Shown here: positions 11,117 to 23,124 of the stretch, one piece after another
Position numbering within the stretch: position 1 is the first letter of the stretch
Layout of the letters: every line of letters begins with the position of its first letter
Origin: Proteromonas lacertae
Lineage: Eukaryota; Sar; Bigyra; Opalinata; Proteromonadidae
Reading direction: 5' to 3'
Length of the DNA stretch: 64,000 bases
NCBI GenBank assembly: GCA_002245135.1
Contig: NGBS01000873.1
Location: forward strand, 186,001 to 250,000
Notes under the pieces: generated by a model
The model's input: the letters and a program-made list of their open reading frames with translations, nothing else
What the model was told of the DNA's origin: nothing
Databases searched by the model: none
Translations under genes and position numbers: made by a program

Positions 11117-12469
11117 ATGTTTTGCCGATTTCTCGCTAGAAGCAAAGTTATTATAAATAGGAATGAGTTTAACAGATTATTTTCAGGTTCAACATTCCCA
11201 ATTTTGGATGAAATAAAGAAAGAATCTAAATCTCTTCATTCTTTGTTTTCTGATGTTGCTAATGGTGATAAATATTTATCAAATAAGCAATATTCAGCAG
11301 CATTATCATTATATTCTGTAGCTAAGGATATTATTATGAAGTATACAAAAGAAAATAATTTTCAATCTCAAGCAATTCTAAGAAAGTAATATAAATTTAT
11401 TATTTATTACCAATAGAATGATATCATGCTGTGATCAAACAGATTCAGCTAAGATTACTGACATTTTTGAAAATCTCTTAAAAATAACTCCTCAGGAAGA
11501 TAAATATTTACCAATATATTTACTTAATTACATTAATTATGGATATTATTTGATTGACACAAATAACCTTGAAGGTGTTTCTAAGTTAATCAATAATTAT
11601 GTATATATATATATATATTATGTTTTAATGATATATATAGGAAATACCAACCGAAATCAACAGTAAATCTGAATTATCATCATTTAATTATCACTATCAG
11701 AATATAAAAGGTATAATGAATTATCAACAAGAAAGTTCATATCATAATGATGTTGATATAAATAATGTAAGTGATAAATTATGGAATTTACGATTTAGAA
11801 GAAATGAACTTATTATGAATTGCAATTCAAAGGAATTAAATGAAATATCAGAAGAATATTATAATGGTATTTTATTTATTTATTAATTATTTATTTATAT
11901 AATGTCATATATAGTATTTAAAGAATCAAACAACAATGTGAATTTAATCGAAGAGATAATGTTATATCATTATATTTATTTAAATATTATTTTACAGAAT
12001 AAAACATCAGATAAAAAGATACTTAGAGAATATCAACATATATCATTAAAATGCCTTGGAATTGTTGATAATACTCCATTTGAATTTGTATAATATTTAT
12101 ATATTTTTATATTATGAAAAATAGAGTCGTTATGTTTCTGGTTTATTATGTCAGATCGCAAAGATTGCTCATATGCAAGAACAAGCTGTCAGTTCAGAAG
12201 GTTTATATAAGAAAGCAATGGAAATTTTAGATACTATTCCAAGAATTGATAATAACATTTATTGGGATATTTATGGAAATGTATATTTGTTTTTAATTAT
12301 TTATTTTTTACAGTGTAAAGTTGGTTTAGGACTGTTGTATAAGGATTGGATGAATAGAGAAAAGAATGGAGAAAGCTTGGTGAAAGAAGGGTTTGATTTG
12401 TTGCAATTACATAATGTAAATGAAACTAATCGTTTTTATAAGAAGAACTGGTATGAATGGGATATATAA
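11117..12469 (+). CDS. TPR-like helical protein with organelle-type N-terminus
   Basis: Six exons; the five GT-AG introns (31, 40, 48, 37 and 33 nt) leave 388 codons. The first 25 residues (MFCRFLARSKVIINRNEFNRLF) are rich in Arg and hydrophobics with no acidic residue before Glu17. That looks like a mitochondrial or mitochondrion-related-organelle targeting peptide (inference). The rest is all-helical with TPR-like hairpins: 'VANGDKYLSNKQYSAALSLYSVAKDI', 'EQAVSSEGLYKKAMEILDTI' and 'GLGLLYKDW..GESLVKEGFDLL'. TTC19-like mitochondrial TPR proteins share this plan, but the similarity is too weak to name it. It is transcribed divergently from the Derlin gene with only 46 bp between the start codons. 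Confidence 0.72.
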
Positions 12470-12549
12470 ATATGTTTATATTGTTGTTATTGAATTAAGG
12501 GTTGTATAAATTAATAAATCATAAATAAATCAAATATTAAATTAAAAAA

Positions 12550-13095
12550 CTATTTATCGTTTCTAGTTGATTCAAAAATTATAGTGTCTTTGGTTAAAGG
12601 AGGGAGTATAATTGGTTTGTTGTTATTTAAAGGAGGAATAACTATATCTACTGGTGATAAATTATCATCATCATTTGAATACTTAGAAGCGTAACAACAA
12701 GCATTTAAGCATTTACACATATAAAGACAACCTACACAAATAAGATAAAATAATCCTCCGATTACAAGAAAAGGTAAAGATGCAATGCCTAGTGCAACAG
12801 CAATACATCCTCCAATAAAATAGCCTAAACCTATTAAAAAATATTTTGATGCAGTTCTTGCTGTAATTAACCATTCGCCACATACACACAAGCATGCTAT
12901 TCCAAACACTGTATAATACATTACTTGATAGAATGTATCATTATTTACAATGGCACTAATTATACCTAAAGGAATAGCAGCTACACACGCTCCACAAAAG
13001 AAAACAGGGAAAGTAGCAGCAATTGCATAACATATTGAAGTAGGAATACCTGATTTTTCTTCAACATCACATAATGTTGTTAAAAAATCACTCAT
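12550..13095 (-). CDS. Small four-helix membrane protein, unknown
   Basis: Single exon, 181 residues. Four hydrophobic segments lie at about 22-48, 58-77, 85-105 and 107-128 (for example 'AVALGIASLPFLVIGGLFYLICVGCL'). A Cys-rich stretch follows (CLYMCKCLNACCYASK) that could be palmitoylated, and then a 50-residue hydrophilic Pro/Asn-rich tail predicted to be cytosolic. There is no obvious signal peptide ahead of the first helix. I do not recognise the family; tetraspan adaptor-like proteins have this look but the CCG signature of tetraspanins is absent. It is convergent with the upstream TPR-like gene, with an 80-bp gap. Confidence 0.6.
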   Translation of the reverse strand: MSDFLTTLCDVEEKSGIPTSICYAIAATFPVFFCGACVAAIPLGIISAIVNNDTFYQVMYYTVFGIACLCVCGEWLITARTASKYFLIGLGYFIGGCIAVALGIASLPFLVIGGLFYLICVGCLYMCKCLNACCYASKYSNDDDNLSPVDIVIPPLNNNKPIILPPLTKDTIIFESTRNDK

Positions 13096-13422
13096 AATTC
13101 AAAGAAATTTACTTTCTATTTTACACTACATTTTCAAGCCATATTTCAAACCTAATCCCATCTTCCTTGTAAATCATAAATCTATCTAATTTATATATTA
13201 ATATCATGTTCATGATGTAAGTTATAAATACTATCGATGATATTCTTCTTTTTTAACTTTTTTTCTATTCTCAATACATTAATTGCAATAGTTGGGCATC
13301 TTATAGTAGTGTTCATAACAAAAATCCAACTGCAACTGCATTAAAGAAAGTTTTAAATATAGTGGTGGTTGGCGTTATTTTTCGTTGAACCAAAATTCAT
13401 TTTTCTTATTTTTCTTGATACA
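13096..13422. other. Intergenic, about 327 bp, no gene seen
   Basis: AT-rich sequence between divergent genes. TTTTTCGTTG near 13379 resembles the CG-containing upstream word seen before other starts. No open frame, tRNA or repeat is evident. Confidence 0.5.
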
Positions 13423-13905
13423 ATGGAAGTGTAAGAATAATATTATTAATTAGTATAGAATAAATACAAATGAGACTTTATTAACCGACTTTGAAGTTAA
13501 AGAAGTGTTAGCTCAGAGAAATGCTCAAAAAGACAATCAAAGAGACAGAAAACAACCAGTAAGTTCTACAATGTGGATTACTCGATCAACATTGAGATAT
13601 TTAGGAGAAAGACCTTCAGATAATTATACTCCAGAAATGTATATTTATACATGATGACTATATAGGATATCGAATTTTTTAAATGCTTTAAATAATTTTA
13701 AAGATGAATCAAATAAAATGATCTTTCTAACAAAAGCAGAAATTCTAATGATCATTAATAACTGTCCAACAACCGAAGTTTTGATTCATGCTGTATAAGA
13801 GTATCAATATATTGGTGTTAGATAATTGATGATTGCAATAGTAGAATGAATGATAATCAGGTTCAAGAGTTATTAACCATTGTTCAAGATAATTTAGTAA
13901 AATAA
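13423..13905 (+). CDS. RNA polymerase III subunit RPC9 (C17/CRCP-like, Rpb4-type)
   Basis: Four exons (introns of 28, 27 and 29 nt) sum to 133 codons, 132 aa, the usual size of this subunit. The start 'MEVINTNETLLTDFEVKEVL' matches the conserved N-terminus of CRCP/RPC9. 'STLRYLGERPSDNYTPEM' corresponds to the middle helix, and 'FLTKAEILMIINNCPTTEVLIHAII..CNSRM' to the HRDC-like tip. RPC9 pairs with RPC8 to form the Rpb4/7-like stalk of RNA polymerase III, which recruits TFIIIB for tRNA and 5S transcription. It lies upstream of importin-5 in the same orientation. Confidence 0.85.
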
Positions 13906-14059
13906 TTTAAGAGTGTGTATAATTTCATGTTTGTTTGAATGTAAATAAAGAGTGTATAAGATAATGACATTTTGAATGTAATTGACGCATTGATCAGATC
14001 GTGTCTATGTCACATTCATTCATTCAATTTCTACTTTTACCGTTTGTAAGAAGGAAAGA

Positions 14060-17000
14060 ATGGCACAAGTAGTAGATTTTGAATCTTTGATGTTTCAATT
14101 TTTGAATTCAAATAATGAAACTCATCAACAAGCTGAGAATTATTTGAATCAACTTCAAAACCAACCAGAAACACTAATAAAAGGTTTATTTCAAGTATTT
14201 ATTATATGATTCATTGATATAGGTGCTTTTACAATCACAGAGCCTTAATTCAAGATTATTGTCTTCTGTTTTACTTAGAAATTACCTTATATATCAAGTA
14301 CTAGACGATTCAAGTATTTATTTCAAATTATCAGATGATCTTCAACTTTACGTAAAGACAAATCTTCTTGATTCTGTCAAAACAGTCAATGACCATAATT
14401 TAATGGTTCAATTATGTGAAACTATCAATGAAATAGCACAATGTATTATTTTTAACAATGAATGGCCTGAGATTATTGATTTTATCTTCTCATCTCTTAA
14501 TACACTTCAATCTTCAATGATACAAGAAGTATGTTTTAGATTATTATCAAATTTATCCAATTATTTTGCCTATGAAGCATCCCATATTCACGATTTGGAA
14601 GTATTATATATAATTATTATCTATATATGTATAGAATCTATTTAACATGTGTTTACAATCAGAATCTCCAATATATATAGTAAAAGCATACTGTTCATTA
14701 CTACAGGCTTGTCAATATGAACAAATTGAAAATTTAGAAAAACAGTTTTCAAAGTTATTTTTAATGATAAACTATCAACTAAGTCACGGTAGTATAGATA
14801 ATAGTATAGAAATATTAATATGTATTTCTGATATAATTGAGTATAAAGCATCAATTATAACCAATATCGTATATATATTATTTTATTTTATTAGATGGAT
14901 TCTTTTTTAGAATGTTTTACATCATTATTAAGTTCATCTCAGATAGATATGCAAATAAGAAAACTATGTTTAGAATGTATTATTTTTTACACAGAATCAG
15001 ATCCTTCAATTTATCAGATTAATAATTCAACTGTTTATCTTCGTCGAGTATTTCCAGTGTTTATATTAATCTTACAAAATATCGATAATTGTTATTATTT
15101 ACCTAAAGATTCATTGAAATATGCAATAATAGAGAGTTTCGATAGAATTATTTATAATGTGAATAACAATGTAATGATTAGTCTTTGTTTGAATCATGCT
15201 GATGATTTATTTACTAATACAGGAAATACACCTAATACACCTAGTACAGATAATACATCAAACAATTGGAAAAGACAGTTTGTTGGTATTATTTTACTTA
15301 CAAAAGTAAGTGCATTACTATCTGACACTTTTGATGATAAATGCAAGGCAATAATTGATAATATATTGATATTAAGAAGTGTTAATGAATTGAAATATAT
15401 AATAATATATTCGTTAGGAATATTGTCTGAAAATTTCGCACCGCATATTCACGAGTATTATCATAACGATATAATTGAATTATTATTTAACTGTATTGAT
15501 ACAACAGCAGAACCACATGTATAATAATTATATTGATATATATTGTGTTTGTATAGTTATTGAAATGTTCAATCAATACATTAACTTCATATTTATCAAA
15601 CTCTCCAGATACAGTTATAGTTTCTTGTAGTGAATATATATTACAGAATTTCAGTGTGTTTTTTGATATTTCATTTATCAATATAAGAGAAGATGTGTTA
15701 AAGTTATTGTTAGTCATATTGCAGTCAATTTCAACCAGTTTTAAAGAATATATATTGCAATATACTCAACTATTAGAAAATGTATATATATATATATATA
15801 TATATATATTAATTCTTTTATTTTTTTAACTTAGATATTTTATAATAATGATGGATTAAGTAATTATGAAATGAGAGGAATAGCATTTGTATGTATATGT
15901 TACATAATAGATATTACAGATAATGCAACATTAAATGAGAATATTGAGAATATAAAGCACATATTTTCAATATCAGCAAATTACTATTTTAACCAAATCA
16001 TTGATATTTATTATATTAGTGATGGGTGGAATATAATATGTGAAAAATTGGGTGGATTTTTCGAACCAATTATAGATCCGTTGATTAATATATTTGAAAA
16101 TGAATTGGAGACAATTGATGAGAATGATGATAATCAAAATGATGGTGATGATAACTTGTTAATGGAAGAAATTGATATTGATTATGATGAGGAAGAAAAT
16201 GAGAATGAAAACTTAGAAAATGAATATATATCAACAACTACAAAGATAATTACAAAAACATATATGATTACATCGAATTATGATCAGATAAACACTGCAT
16301 TAAAAATAATAAGAGTATTGTCAGAATATCATCCAGAATTATTGAAAGATAAATGTATTTATTTGTATGAGAAATTATTACAAATTGGAAGAATATCATC
16401 AGATTTACAACCAATAATAGTTGATCTATTTCCATTCTTATTTCAATCACTTAAAACTCATAGTAATGAAGAACAATATACTATATTAAACAATATACTT
16501 GAATATTTTCATAAATACCATGTAATATTTAAAGATTATGAATCAATTCCATCTATATTAGAATCTATTTATAATTGTATACAAATATCATTAGAATATA
16601 ATCCAAATTTACCAACTACATTCTTATCAATAGATAGGATTGTTGAAATATCAATGGATTTAAAATCACTTTATAAATCATGTGATAGTTTGAGATATAA
16701 TATCGACGCATCAAATAAACTGCAATTTGAAATAATTGAAGAAGATGGAGATGAAAATAATGAAGATAATAATAATAATAACGTAATAGAATATACTCCA
16801 AATCAAGAACAATTAATTGATAATTATTTATCGATTCAGTTTGCTATTATTGAATTTATAAATATATTCTGGAGGATATACCAGAATCAGTTTTGTGCAA
16901 TATTTAAAGAGTTATTTTATAATGATTTAGTGGAGAGGTTTAACAGTAGTATGAAATATGAAGATAAAAAATTGACATTAACGATGTGTTTGAATTGCTT

Positions 17001-17366
17001 AAAGTATTATATCTATTTCTATTATATTCTATATATAGTAATCTTAGTAATGCAGAGTTATTTATTGATGATATTAAGAGAATAATGACAATAAGTTTAA
17101 GCGACGAAGAGAATGAAGTATATTTCTATAATGTTAATATATATTTTTAGGTATTGATATTATGCTGTGAAATAATCAATATTTTGGTAGAAAAATATAA
17201 TTGTATTAAGGAGGAAAAAGATGAGATGCTTAGATTGTTGAATATTATATCAAAATACAATTTTGAGTATAGTTTTTATTGTTTTATTTTACTTAGTGAT
17301 ATCATTTATTCAAATAAGTTAAAAGAGATGGTATCTGTGTTATTAACAAAGTTAGTCTCTTCATAA
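14060..17366 (+). CDS. Importin-5/karyopherin beta-3-like nuclear transport receptor
   Basis: Eight exons; seven GT-AG introns (28, 34, 26, 38, 53, 35 and 33 nt) leave exactly 1020 codons (1019 aa), close to the roughly 1100 of IPO5/Kap121. The N-terminus, 'FESLMFQFLNSNNETHQQAENYLNQLQNQPE', is the first importin-beta HEAT repeat, followed by 'LNSRLLSSVLLRNYL' (compare lsaVLLRR in IPO5). The rest is helical HEAT repeats, with an acidic insert near residue 590 (DNQNDGDD..IDIDYDEEENENENLENE) that resembles the acidic loop of importins and should help Ran-dependent release. It imports ribosomal proteins and histones in other eukaryotes (family knowledge). One intron is a (TA)n run at 15782-15834. 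Confidence 0.85.
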
Positions 17367-17444
17367 TTATGAATAAGAGTTGTTTTTGTGATTGTTTGAT
17401 GTGTTATTTAAGTTTTAAAAAACAAAATGAATCAAACGTAATAC

Positions 17445-17450
17445 AAGCTT
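17445..17450 (+). promoter_or_regulatory. AAGCTT upstream element (tentative)
   Basis: ACAAGCTTTTTC sits 88 nt before the start of the Snf7-like gene. See the other AAGCTT sites; chance occurrence is possible. Confidence 0.15.
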
Positions 17451-17532
17451 TTTCTTTTTAGTTATTTTTGTTTTTGCATTTTTAACAAGACAAACAACGT
17501 TTAATTAACAGATTAATTCACTAATAAAAGAA

Positions 17533-18217
17533 ATGAGTAATATAAAAACGTATAAGAAAGCTAGATTAATTGTATAGAGACAGTAATAAAGGATATTCGA
17601 AAGAACAGTTTAATAATGCTTCAAAAATATGTAATAAAACCTCACTTACTATTAAAGAAAAGTATGAATTATTATTAAAGAGGTATTGTTATAGTTTGAA
17701 TATATTGATGTAGAAAGAGTGATTTAGAAAGTGAATTGCAATACTATGCATCTATTATAAAAAGTTTAGATAAAAATTCTCCAGAAATTGGAATGTACAA
17801 TTCAATGTGTAAGAATTTGTTTGAAACAAGAAATAATCTAGTTACAATAATTCAAGCAGTAGAAGATATATTATTATCAATTGATAAATCAAAGATTATA
17901 TTGGACGCTTCTGCTTTAGGAGTTGATACAATAAGAATAGCTTCTGGAATGAAGATGTATTTATTTAAACAACTTATTTGTACTTATATATTTATAATAG
18001 AGATAATAAAGATTTATCACGAGAAATAAACAAGTTTGATAAACATAAATATAACGTTAGTAATGTGGAAGATGAATTGAATGATATTGGGAAAGAAATC
18101 GTATTATATAATAATATATTATTGAATAGGATGACATGGATGATGAAGAATTAGATGCTGAACGTATTATCTTGTTTTCATTATTATTATTATATAGTTA
18201 ACTCATTTTTAACTTGA
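17533..18217 (+). CDS. Snf7/CHMP-like ESCRT-III subunit (divergent)
   Basis: Six exons; five GT-AG introns (28, 31, 44, 29 and 34 nt) give 173 codons. The long helical hairpin 'KEKYELLLKRKSDLESELQYYASIIKSLDKN' is followed by 'IIQAVEDILLSIDKSKIILDASALGVDTIRIASGMK'. The acidic C-terminal region 'VEDELNDIGKEIDDMDDEELDAEL' matches the end of Snf7-domain proteins (DE.EL.AEL). The last intron is needed to reach 'DAELNSFLT'. ESCRT-III subunits polymerise on membranes for multivesicular-body formation, cytokinesis and repair. At 172 aa it is a little shorter than typical CHMPs and lacks much of the basic first helix, so the exact class is not resolved. Confidence 0.6.
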
Positions 18218-18342
18218 TTAGTAGATTATATTGTAATTAATTAGTTGTAATTCATTATTTGCTGTATTTGAAATAATATGGGTTTCAGAACAAAATCCTC
18301 AAACATGTTTGGCATTTTATAAAACTATAATCCAATTTTTCA

Positions 18343-19810
18343 ATGAGTTTTAAAAGAAGATCGTCTTCATCTTCGGAATATACTTGTTTGTTTGAGATTT
18401 TAGAGTTATTTCGATATGAAAATTGCAATGAAGATGATAAAATTAACCATTTTATGAATGTAGTATGATATTTGTTTAATATAATATTAGATTAAAGATT
18501 ATCAGGATAATTATAAAACAGTTTATTCATTATTTTTGCCATATTTAGTAATCTTAGCTAATAGACATCTTAATCTAAATGTCAGAAATAAACTTCAAGA
18601 ATTCCTTATATCTCCAACGAATGGCACTTCAATTCCACAATACAACAATACTGTTTCAAAGTTCATTAAGGATTTACCAGAATTTCAAACAAACCCAAGT
18701 AATGATTTATTTTTGCTACAGTCAAATGAATATTATTTCTCTCATTTGGATCAAATTTGTTATTTTCTACCGTCCTATCAACATAAGAGGTTATTGATTG
18801 GCAATACTATATACTCAACAGACAATCCACTCAGTTCAATATATAAATATTACATATCAATAATAACCTGCTTAATTCTGAATTACACATCAAAGTTACA
18901 ATTATATATTGATTTATATTTAAAAGAAGGAGGTTTAATAGAATGGATTAATTCTTCTTCATCTTCTTCAAATATTCCACTTAAATTAAAAATAATTAAA
19001 GACTTTTTAATTCAATTTATTGTAGGAACATCGACATTAACGCTTCAAGATTATAATAAGATTATTTATATTGATAAACATTGGTCTGGTTGTGAATTTA
19101 TACATATAATATTAATAGCAACGAATATTGTTGTAGATTCAATAATATCAATGGGTTGTGGAATAAATAAAGAATTAATAGACTATGATAATACAAATAT
19201 CCGTTTCATAATCCCATTAGCCAATCAAATTAAAGAAGATTCAAATAAAAGACGTACTAATATTGACCAATCAAGATTCAATGCAGGTAGTAGTATAGAA
19301 TTTACATGGGAAGAAGAAGGATATTCATATCTACAAACATATTGTACTGAATCAGCAGGAATCTTGGATGATATACATAAACTTTTCTTCGTTAAATCAA
19401 TAGACGAAGAAGATGTAAGTGATTATTTTAAAAAGGATAAAACAGATGCAATATATTATATGATAAATAGATATTATGGAATTACTTATGATCATTATTG
19501 CTATCCAGAAATTAATAAAATATTAGATGTAAGAGAGAAGCAGTTTATATATTCATTACTGCCTATTACTCAGCGAATATTTAATAATGATTTATATAGC
19601 AGTTTGAAAGAATGTGTTAATTCTGAGAAGAATATTGCTATTGTTACATTCTTAAGTAGTGAAGCAGTAAGACAATCATTGTTGTTAACTGCAATTACTG
19701 GATTGACTTTATGTAGGAATGTGAAAGGAGATTGTGAGATGAGTAATGGATTAGATAAATCTTGTAATAGAAGTAGTTTAGATGATATGAAAGATGATGA
19801 TGATATGTGA
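18343..19810 (+). CDS. Sestrin homologue
   Basis: Two exons, intron 18460-18490 (31 nt), 478 aa, the same length as animal sestrins. Anchors along the whole protein are 'YKTVYSLFLPYLVILANRH', 'YYISIITCLILNYTSKLQLYI..YLKEGGLIEWIN', 'SGCEFIHIILIATNIVVDSIISMGCGINKE', 'IEFTWEEEGYSYLQTY', 'YYGITYDHYCYPEINKIL' and 'SEKNIAIVTFLSSEAVRQSLLLTAIT'. Sestrins inhibit TORC1 through GATOR2, and the animal proteins also have an alkylhydroperoxide-reductase-like active Cys and a leucine pocket. The helix that holds the active Cys in animal proteins shows no Cys at the matching place, and the Arg of the leucine pocket appears replaced (my alignment from memory). A regulatory rather than enzymatic role is therefore inferred. 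Confidence 0.88.
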
Positions 19811-19929
19811 GATTAATTTTTTATATGGAAAAGTGATAATAAAAAGAAATTATTTAATTATGTATTTAAACAATTTTTTCTTAATTTTTAAATATAATTT
19901 GATGATTTGTTGTTGTAATATTATTTTAA

Positions 19930-19982
19930 ATAAAACACACACACAATTTCAGATAATAATAATAATAATAATAATAGAGTAT
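19930..19982. repeat. Short (CA)n and (AAT)n microsatellites
   Basis: A CA run near 19936 and an AAT run near 19957-19973 lie in the gap between the sestrin and pseudokinase genes, which end towards each other. Nothing else is seen in this gap. Confidence 0.6.
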
Positions 19983-20035
19983 AATAAAATATAAAGAACA
20001 GAATAACAATAATTAAAAACCTATAACATAAAAAT

Positions 20036-21894
20036 TTAGACTAAAACTGTTAAATTCGGTTTATCAATCGAACAATCACTCAATATGGATTTACCTTGAT
20101 TAGATAAATTGTTTCTACCCATATTAACCTTCTCTAATCTTGATAAACTCTTAATAGAAACTGATAAATACTTTGCTCCTTCATCAGTAATTAAATTAGA
20201 TCCTAAATCAATCTTCACTAAGTCAGGACAGTTTAATAATCCTTTACTTATCACTTTCACACCTTCATTACCAATCTTACAATTGGATAAGTATAAATCA
20301 GTAAGACAAGGAATATCACATAAATGATTTCCAATTAAGATTGCACCTTCATCACCAAATGGATTATCTATATAAATAATAATAATAATATATATACATC
20401 CAATATCCAGTAAACTTAGATCAGGAAACAAATCAAACCTTTCCACCAACATTTTTACACCATTCACTGTTATTTTGTTACTTCCCAAACATAACTTCTC
20501 CGTGTAAGGCATATAATGTGCAGCATTTAATAAATATTTAATACCTTCATCTTCAATAACTTTGAAATATAAATTCCATTCATAATCTTCTTTAATACCT
20601 TTAATTATCTTCAGTTCGGTTGGATTTTGAACTAGCAATTTGCCAGTGATTGTTTCTTTGATTAATGGAGCTTCAAATGCTAATTGGATAATAACCCGAT
20701 AATATTGTTCTTCATTGGATTTGTTATATTCCATTATAAGTTTCTTTTTCAAATCTAATTAATAATAATAATAATATAATATTCAATAAATACCAGAGTT
20801 TTTAGCAATTTCTAAAATAATCAATCTTACACTCTCATAATCCTCTTTAAAGTCATCTAGATCTTTCATCATCTCTTCTACTGTCATTTCTGGATTTTCA
20901 TACTTTCCTAATACTCCCTTTACTGCACTTTCAGGTTCCATTTGTTCAATTAAGAATGACTTTGATTTTTCTTCTTCTAAATCTTCAATTATCAAGTCTA
21001 ATGATATTCTACGATTAACATCGTTGAGTATAAGTAAGTCAATAAGGTCTTTCATATAATTGGGGCAATCTTTTGGCAGTTTTGGATGAGCAGAATTACT
21101 AATTTTTTGATATAATAAACCAATGGTATCTGCTTGGAATAAATTAACACCACCAGTAATAGCGAAGTATAAAATACATCCAAATGACCATAAATCAGTA
21201 ACAACTGTTACTTCTGCATTATTCAAAATTTCAGGTGATGTATAGAATAACGTAGATGCTTTAAGTTTAAACGGACTTTCATAAAACTGATAAATGTTTG
21301 CATCAGTTAATACTAAATGAGATTCAGTATTAGTAGAATCTGACAAAATATTGGCTGGTTTCAAGTTTCCATGAATAAGATCATGCTCATGAAGTGATTT
21401 TAATCCATTTGCAATACATTTAAAATGAGATTTGTATAACTCTTCATTTCCAACAAATGAAGTATTTTTAACTAATAACTCAAAATTACCCTTTTCATAA
21501 TAGGGCATTGTAATGAACAATAGATTTTTTGGTAATAAATAAGTACATTTTGCTGCAATAATTGTTGTATCAATACAAGATTCAATACCATGTTTCTATT
21601 CATAATATTGGCTAATAAATAATGTTATACGAATTTTTCTACTGCTTCATTCCTGGATTTATCAACGTAAATTACTTTCATAACTACTTTATGATTAGAA
21701 GCATCATCAGTGAGGATAGTACATCCATTAGCAAGGTCATACGACATACATTGAACAGTCTAATGATAGAAACATATTAACCATACTGTATAGTGCAAAT
21801 CAGGATCAATTTTTTTCTATAATTTGAATTATAATATTAACAATACAAATGGAAATCCTTTTTCTACAAAAGAATTAGCATCACTGTAATTCAT
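20036..21894 (-). CDS. Pseudokinase fused to RI-type leucine-rich repeats
   Basis: Six exons; introns of 30, 27, 35, 39 and 30 nt leave 566 codons. Residues about 1-290 are a protein-kinase fold: 'HKVVMKVIYV' holds the beta-3 Lys, then 'GLKSLHEHDLIHGNLKPANIL', 'TSPEIL' and 'VTDLWSFGCILYFAITGG'. The catalytic loop is HGN instead of HRD, the DFG position reads DAN, and no glycine loop is visible. Catalysis is therefore unlikely. The C-terminal 230 residues carry ribonuclease-inhibitor-type LRRs (LCLGSNKITVNGVKMLVERF, LYLSNCKIGNEGVKVISKGL, IDLGSNLITDEGAKYLSVSI). It probably acts as a scaffold or allosteric binder; the partner is unknown. The last intron restores the LRR consensus 'LLDIGYNPFGDEGA'. 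Confidence 0.8.
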
Positions 21895-22068
21895 TTATTC
21901 AGTGCTATTAATCTTTCAAAAAATAGAAATAACGAAAATTATGGTTTGATTATTCAAACCATTTATTCTTTTTTATTTGTGTTTTTTTCATCATTTTATA
22001 GGTAAATAGGGTAGAAGAGAAATATTTTCATGTAAAACATACATTTTGTAAATAATAAGAATATTATA

Positions 22069-22884
22069 CTACTCTACTATCTGTAATTGGTGGTTAATAA
22101 TTTCTTTATCCAATATTTTACTTAGTTCTTCGTAATCCTTCCAACATACATACTGGCATTTACGAGATTGGTTTTTCTTTATCCTATTATCCAAATTACT
22201 CTCTTTTCTAGCGCACACCTTATCAATGGATCTTAAATGCAAAGATGGACAAACATCATTGTCACCATCTCCAATATAGTATACATGCTGATAACTATTT
22301 ATGTTTAGAGTATCAACAACAGATCCTTTGCATAAGTTACATGGACATAGTTGACAAGCATGAGGTTGCTCCATATTTTGATATGCTGATACATGTAAAA
22401 TGCCATTTGCATCATAGGATCCAGGATTAGTGATAATTCTATCAAACAAATCTGAAATGTTGTTTGCTTTAACAACACATGTTATAAATTCGGTGTTGCA
22501 ATCACTTAATATGATTATCTGACTGTTATTTCGTTTATGTTTTTTTAAAACAGAGATTAACTCTTTGGAAATATGTATTTCTGTTAATAATAAATCAATT
22601 AGACATACTTTTTAACGATTCTTCTATTTTTGATTTAATGATGCCTCTGCGTGCTAATTTGTCAATCAAATCAGCCTATTTTTACATAATATTGCCATTT
22701 ATACAGATATATTTACCCAATTAGTGTGTTTCTCTTGTTCGTACATATATTCAATGAGATCTGGAGCAAGATCTTGTAATACTACTGTGAATGTGTCAAC
22801 AGGGCAAAAAGACCTATAAGGACTATAATAACAATAGGGATACAAATCGAAATCGAATATATATAATCTTGAATAGGTAGACAT
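22069..22884 (-). CDS. PHOSPHO1/PHOSPHO2-type HAD phosphatase
   Basis: Four exons (introns of 30, 41 and 28 nt) sum to 239 codons. The HAD nucleophile motif is 'YIFDFDLSFCPVDTF', present only after a 30-nt intron is removed. Motif II is 'IIILSDCNTEF'. Then come 'FDRIITNPGSYDANGILHVSAY', 'CPCNLCKGSVV' with the motif III Lys, and 'YYIGDGDNDVCPSLHL' (motif IV). This is the Put_Phosphatase family, in which animal PHOSPHO1 acts on phosphocholine and phosphoethanolamine and PHOSPHO2 on pyridoxal phosphate. The usual DFDxT has Ser (DFDLS). In-frame Met codons upstream to 22989 exist; 22884 is chosen because the domain begins there. Cytosolic, with no signal peptide. Confidence 0.82.
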
Positions 22885-23124
22885 CAAGAATTTGAGTTGT
22901 GTTTTTTGAATATTCGAAATCCGTTTCACGAATCTTAAAAATTCTGAATATTCAAGGATCATTATGAGATTCACAACAACATGAATCACATTGATTGCAT
23001 TGCATTTTTAATTATCTACAACTATATATATAAACTGTCAAGAAATTGTTTAATATCCTCAATTCACACAAAAAATAAAAACAAAACAAATAAAATAATA
23101 ATAATACTAATAATATAAACTAGA

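Noticed and set aside
22700-22870. GTATCC intron of the phosphatase as a U12-type GT-AG intron
   Set aside because: The donor starts GTATCC, but the intron is only 30 nt and a TCCTTA-like word ends 4 nt before the acceptor, too close for a U12 branch site.
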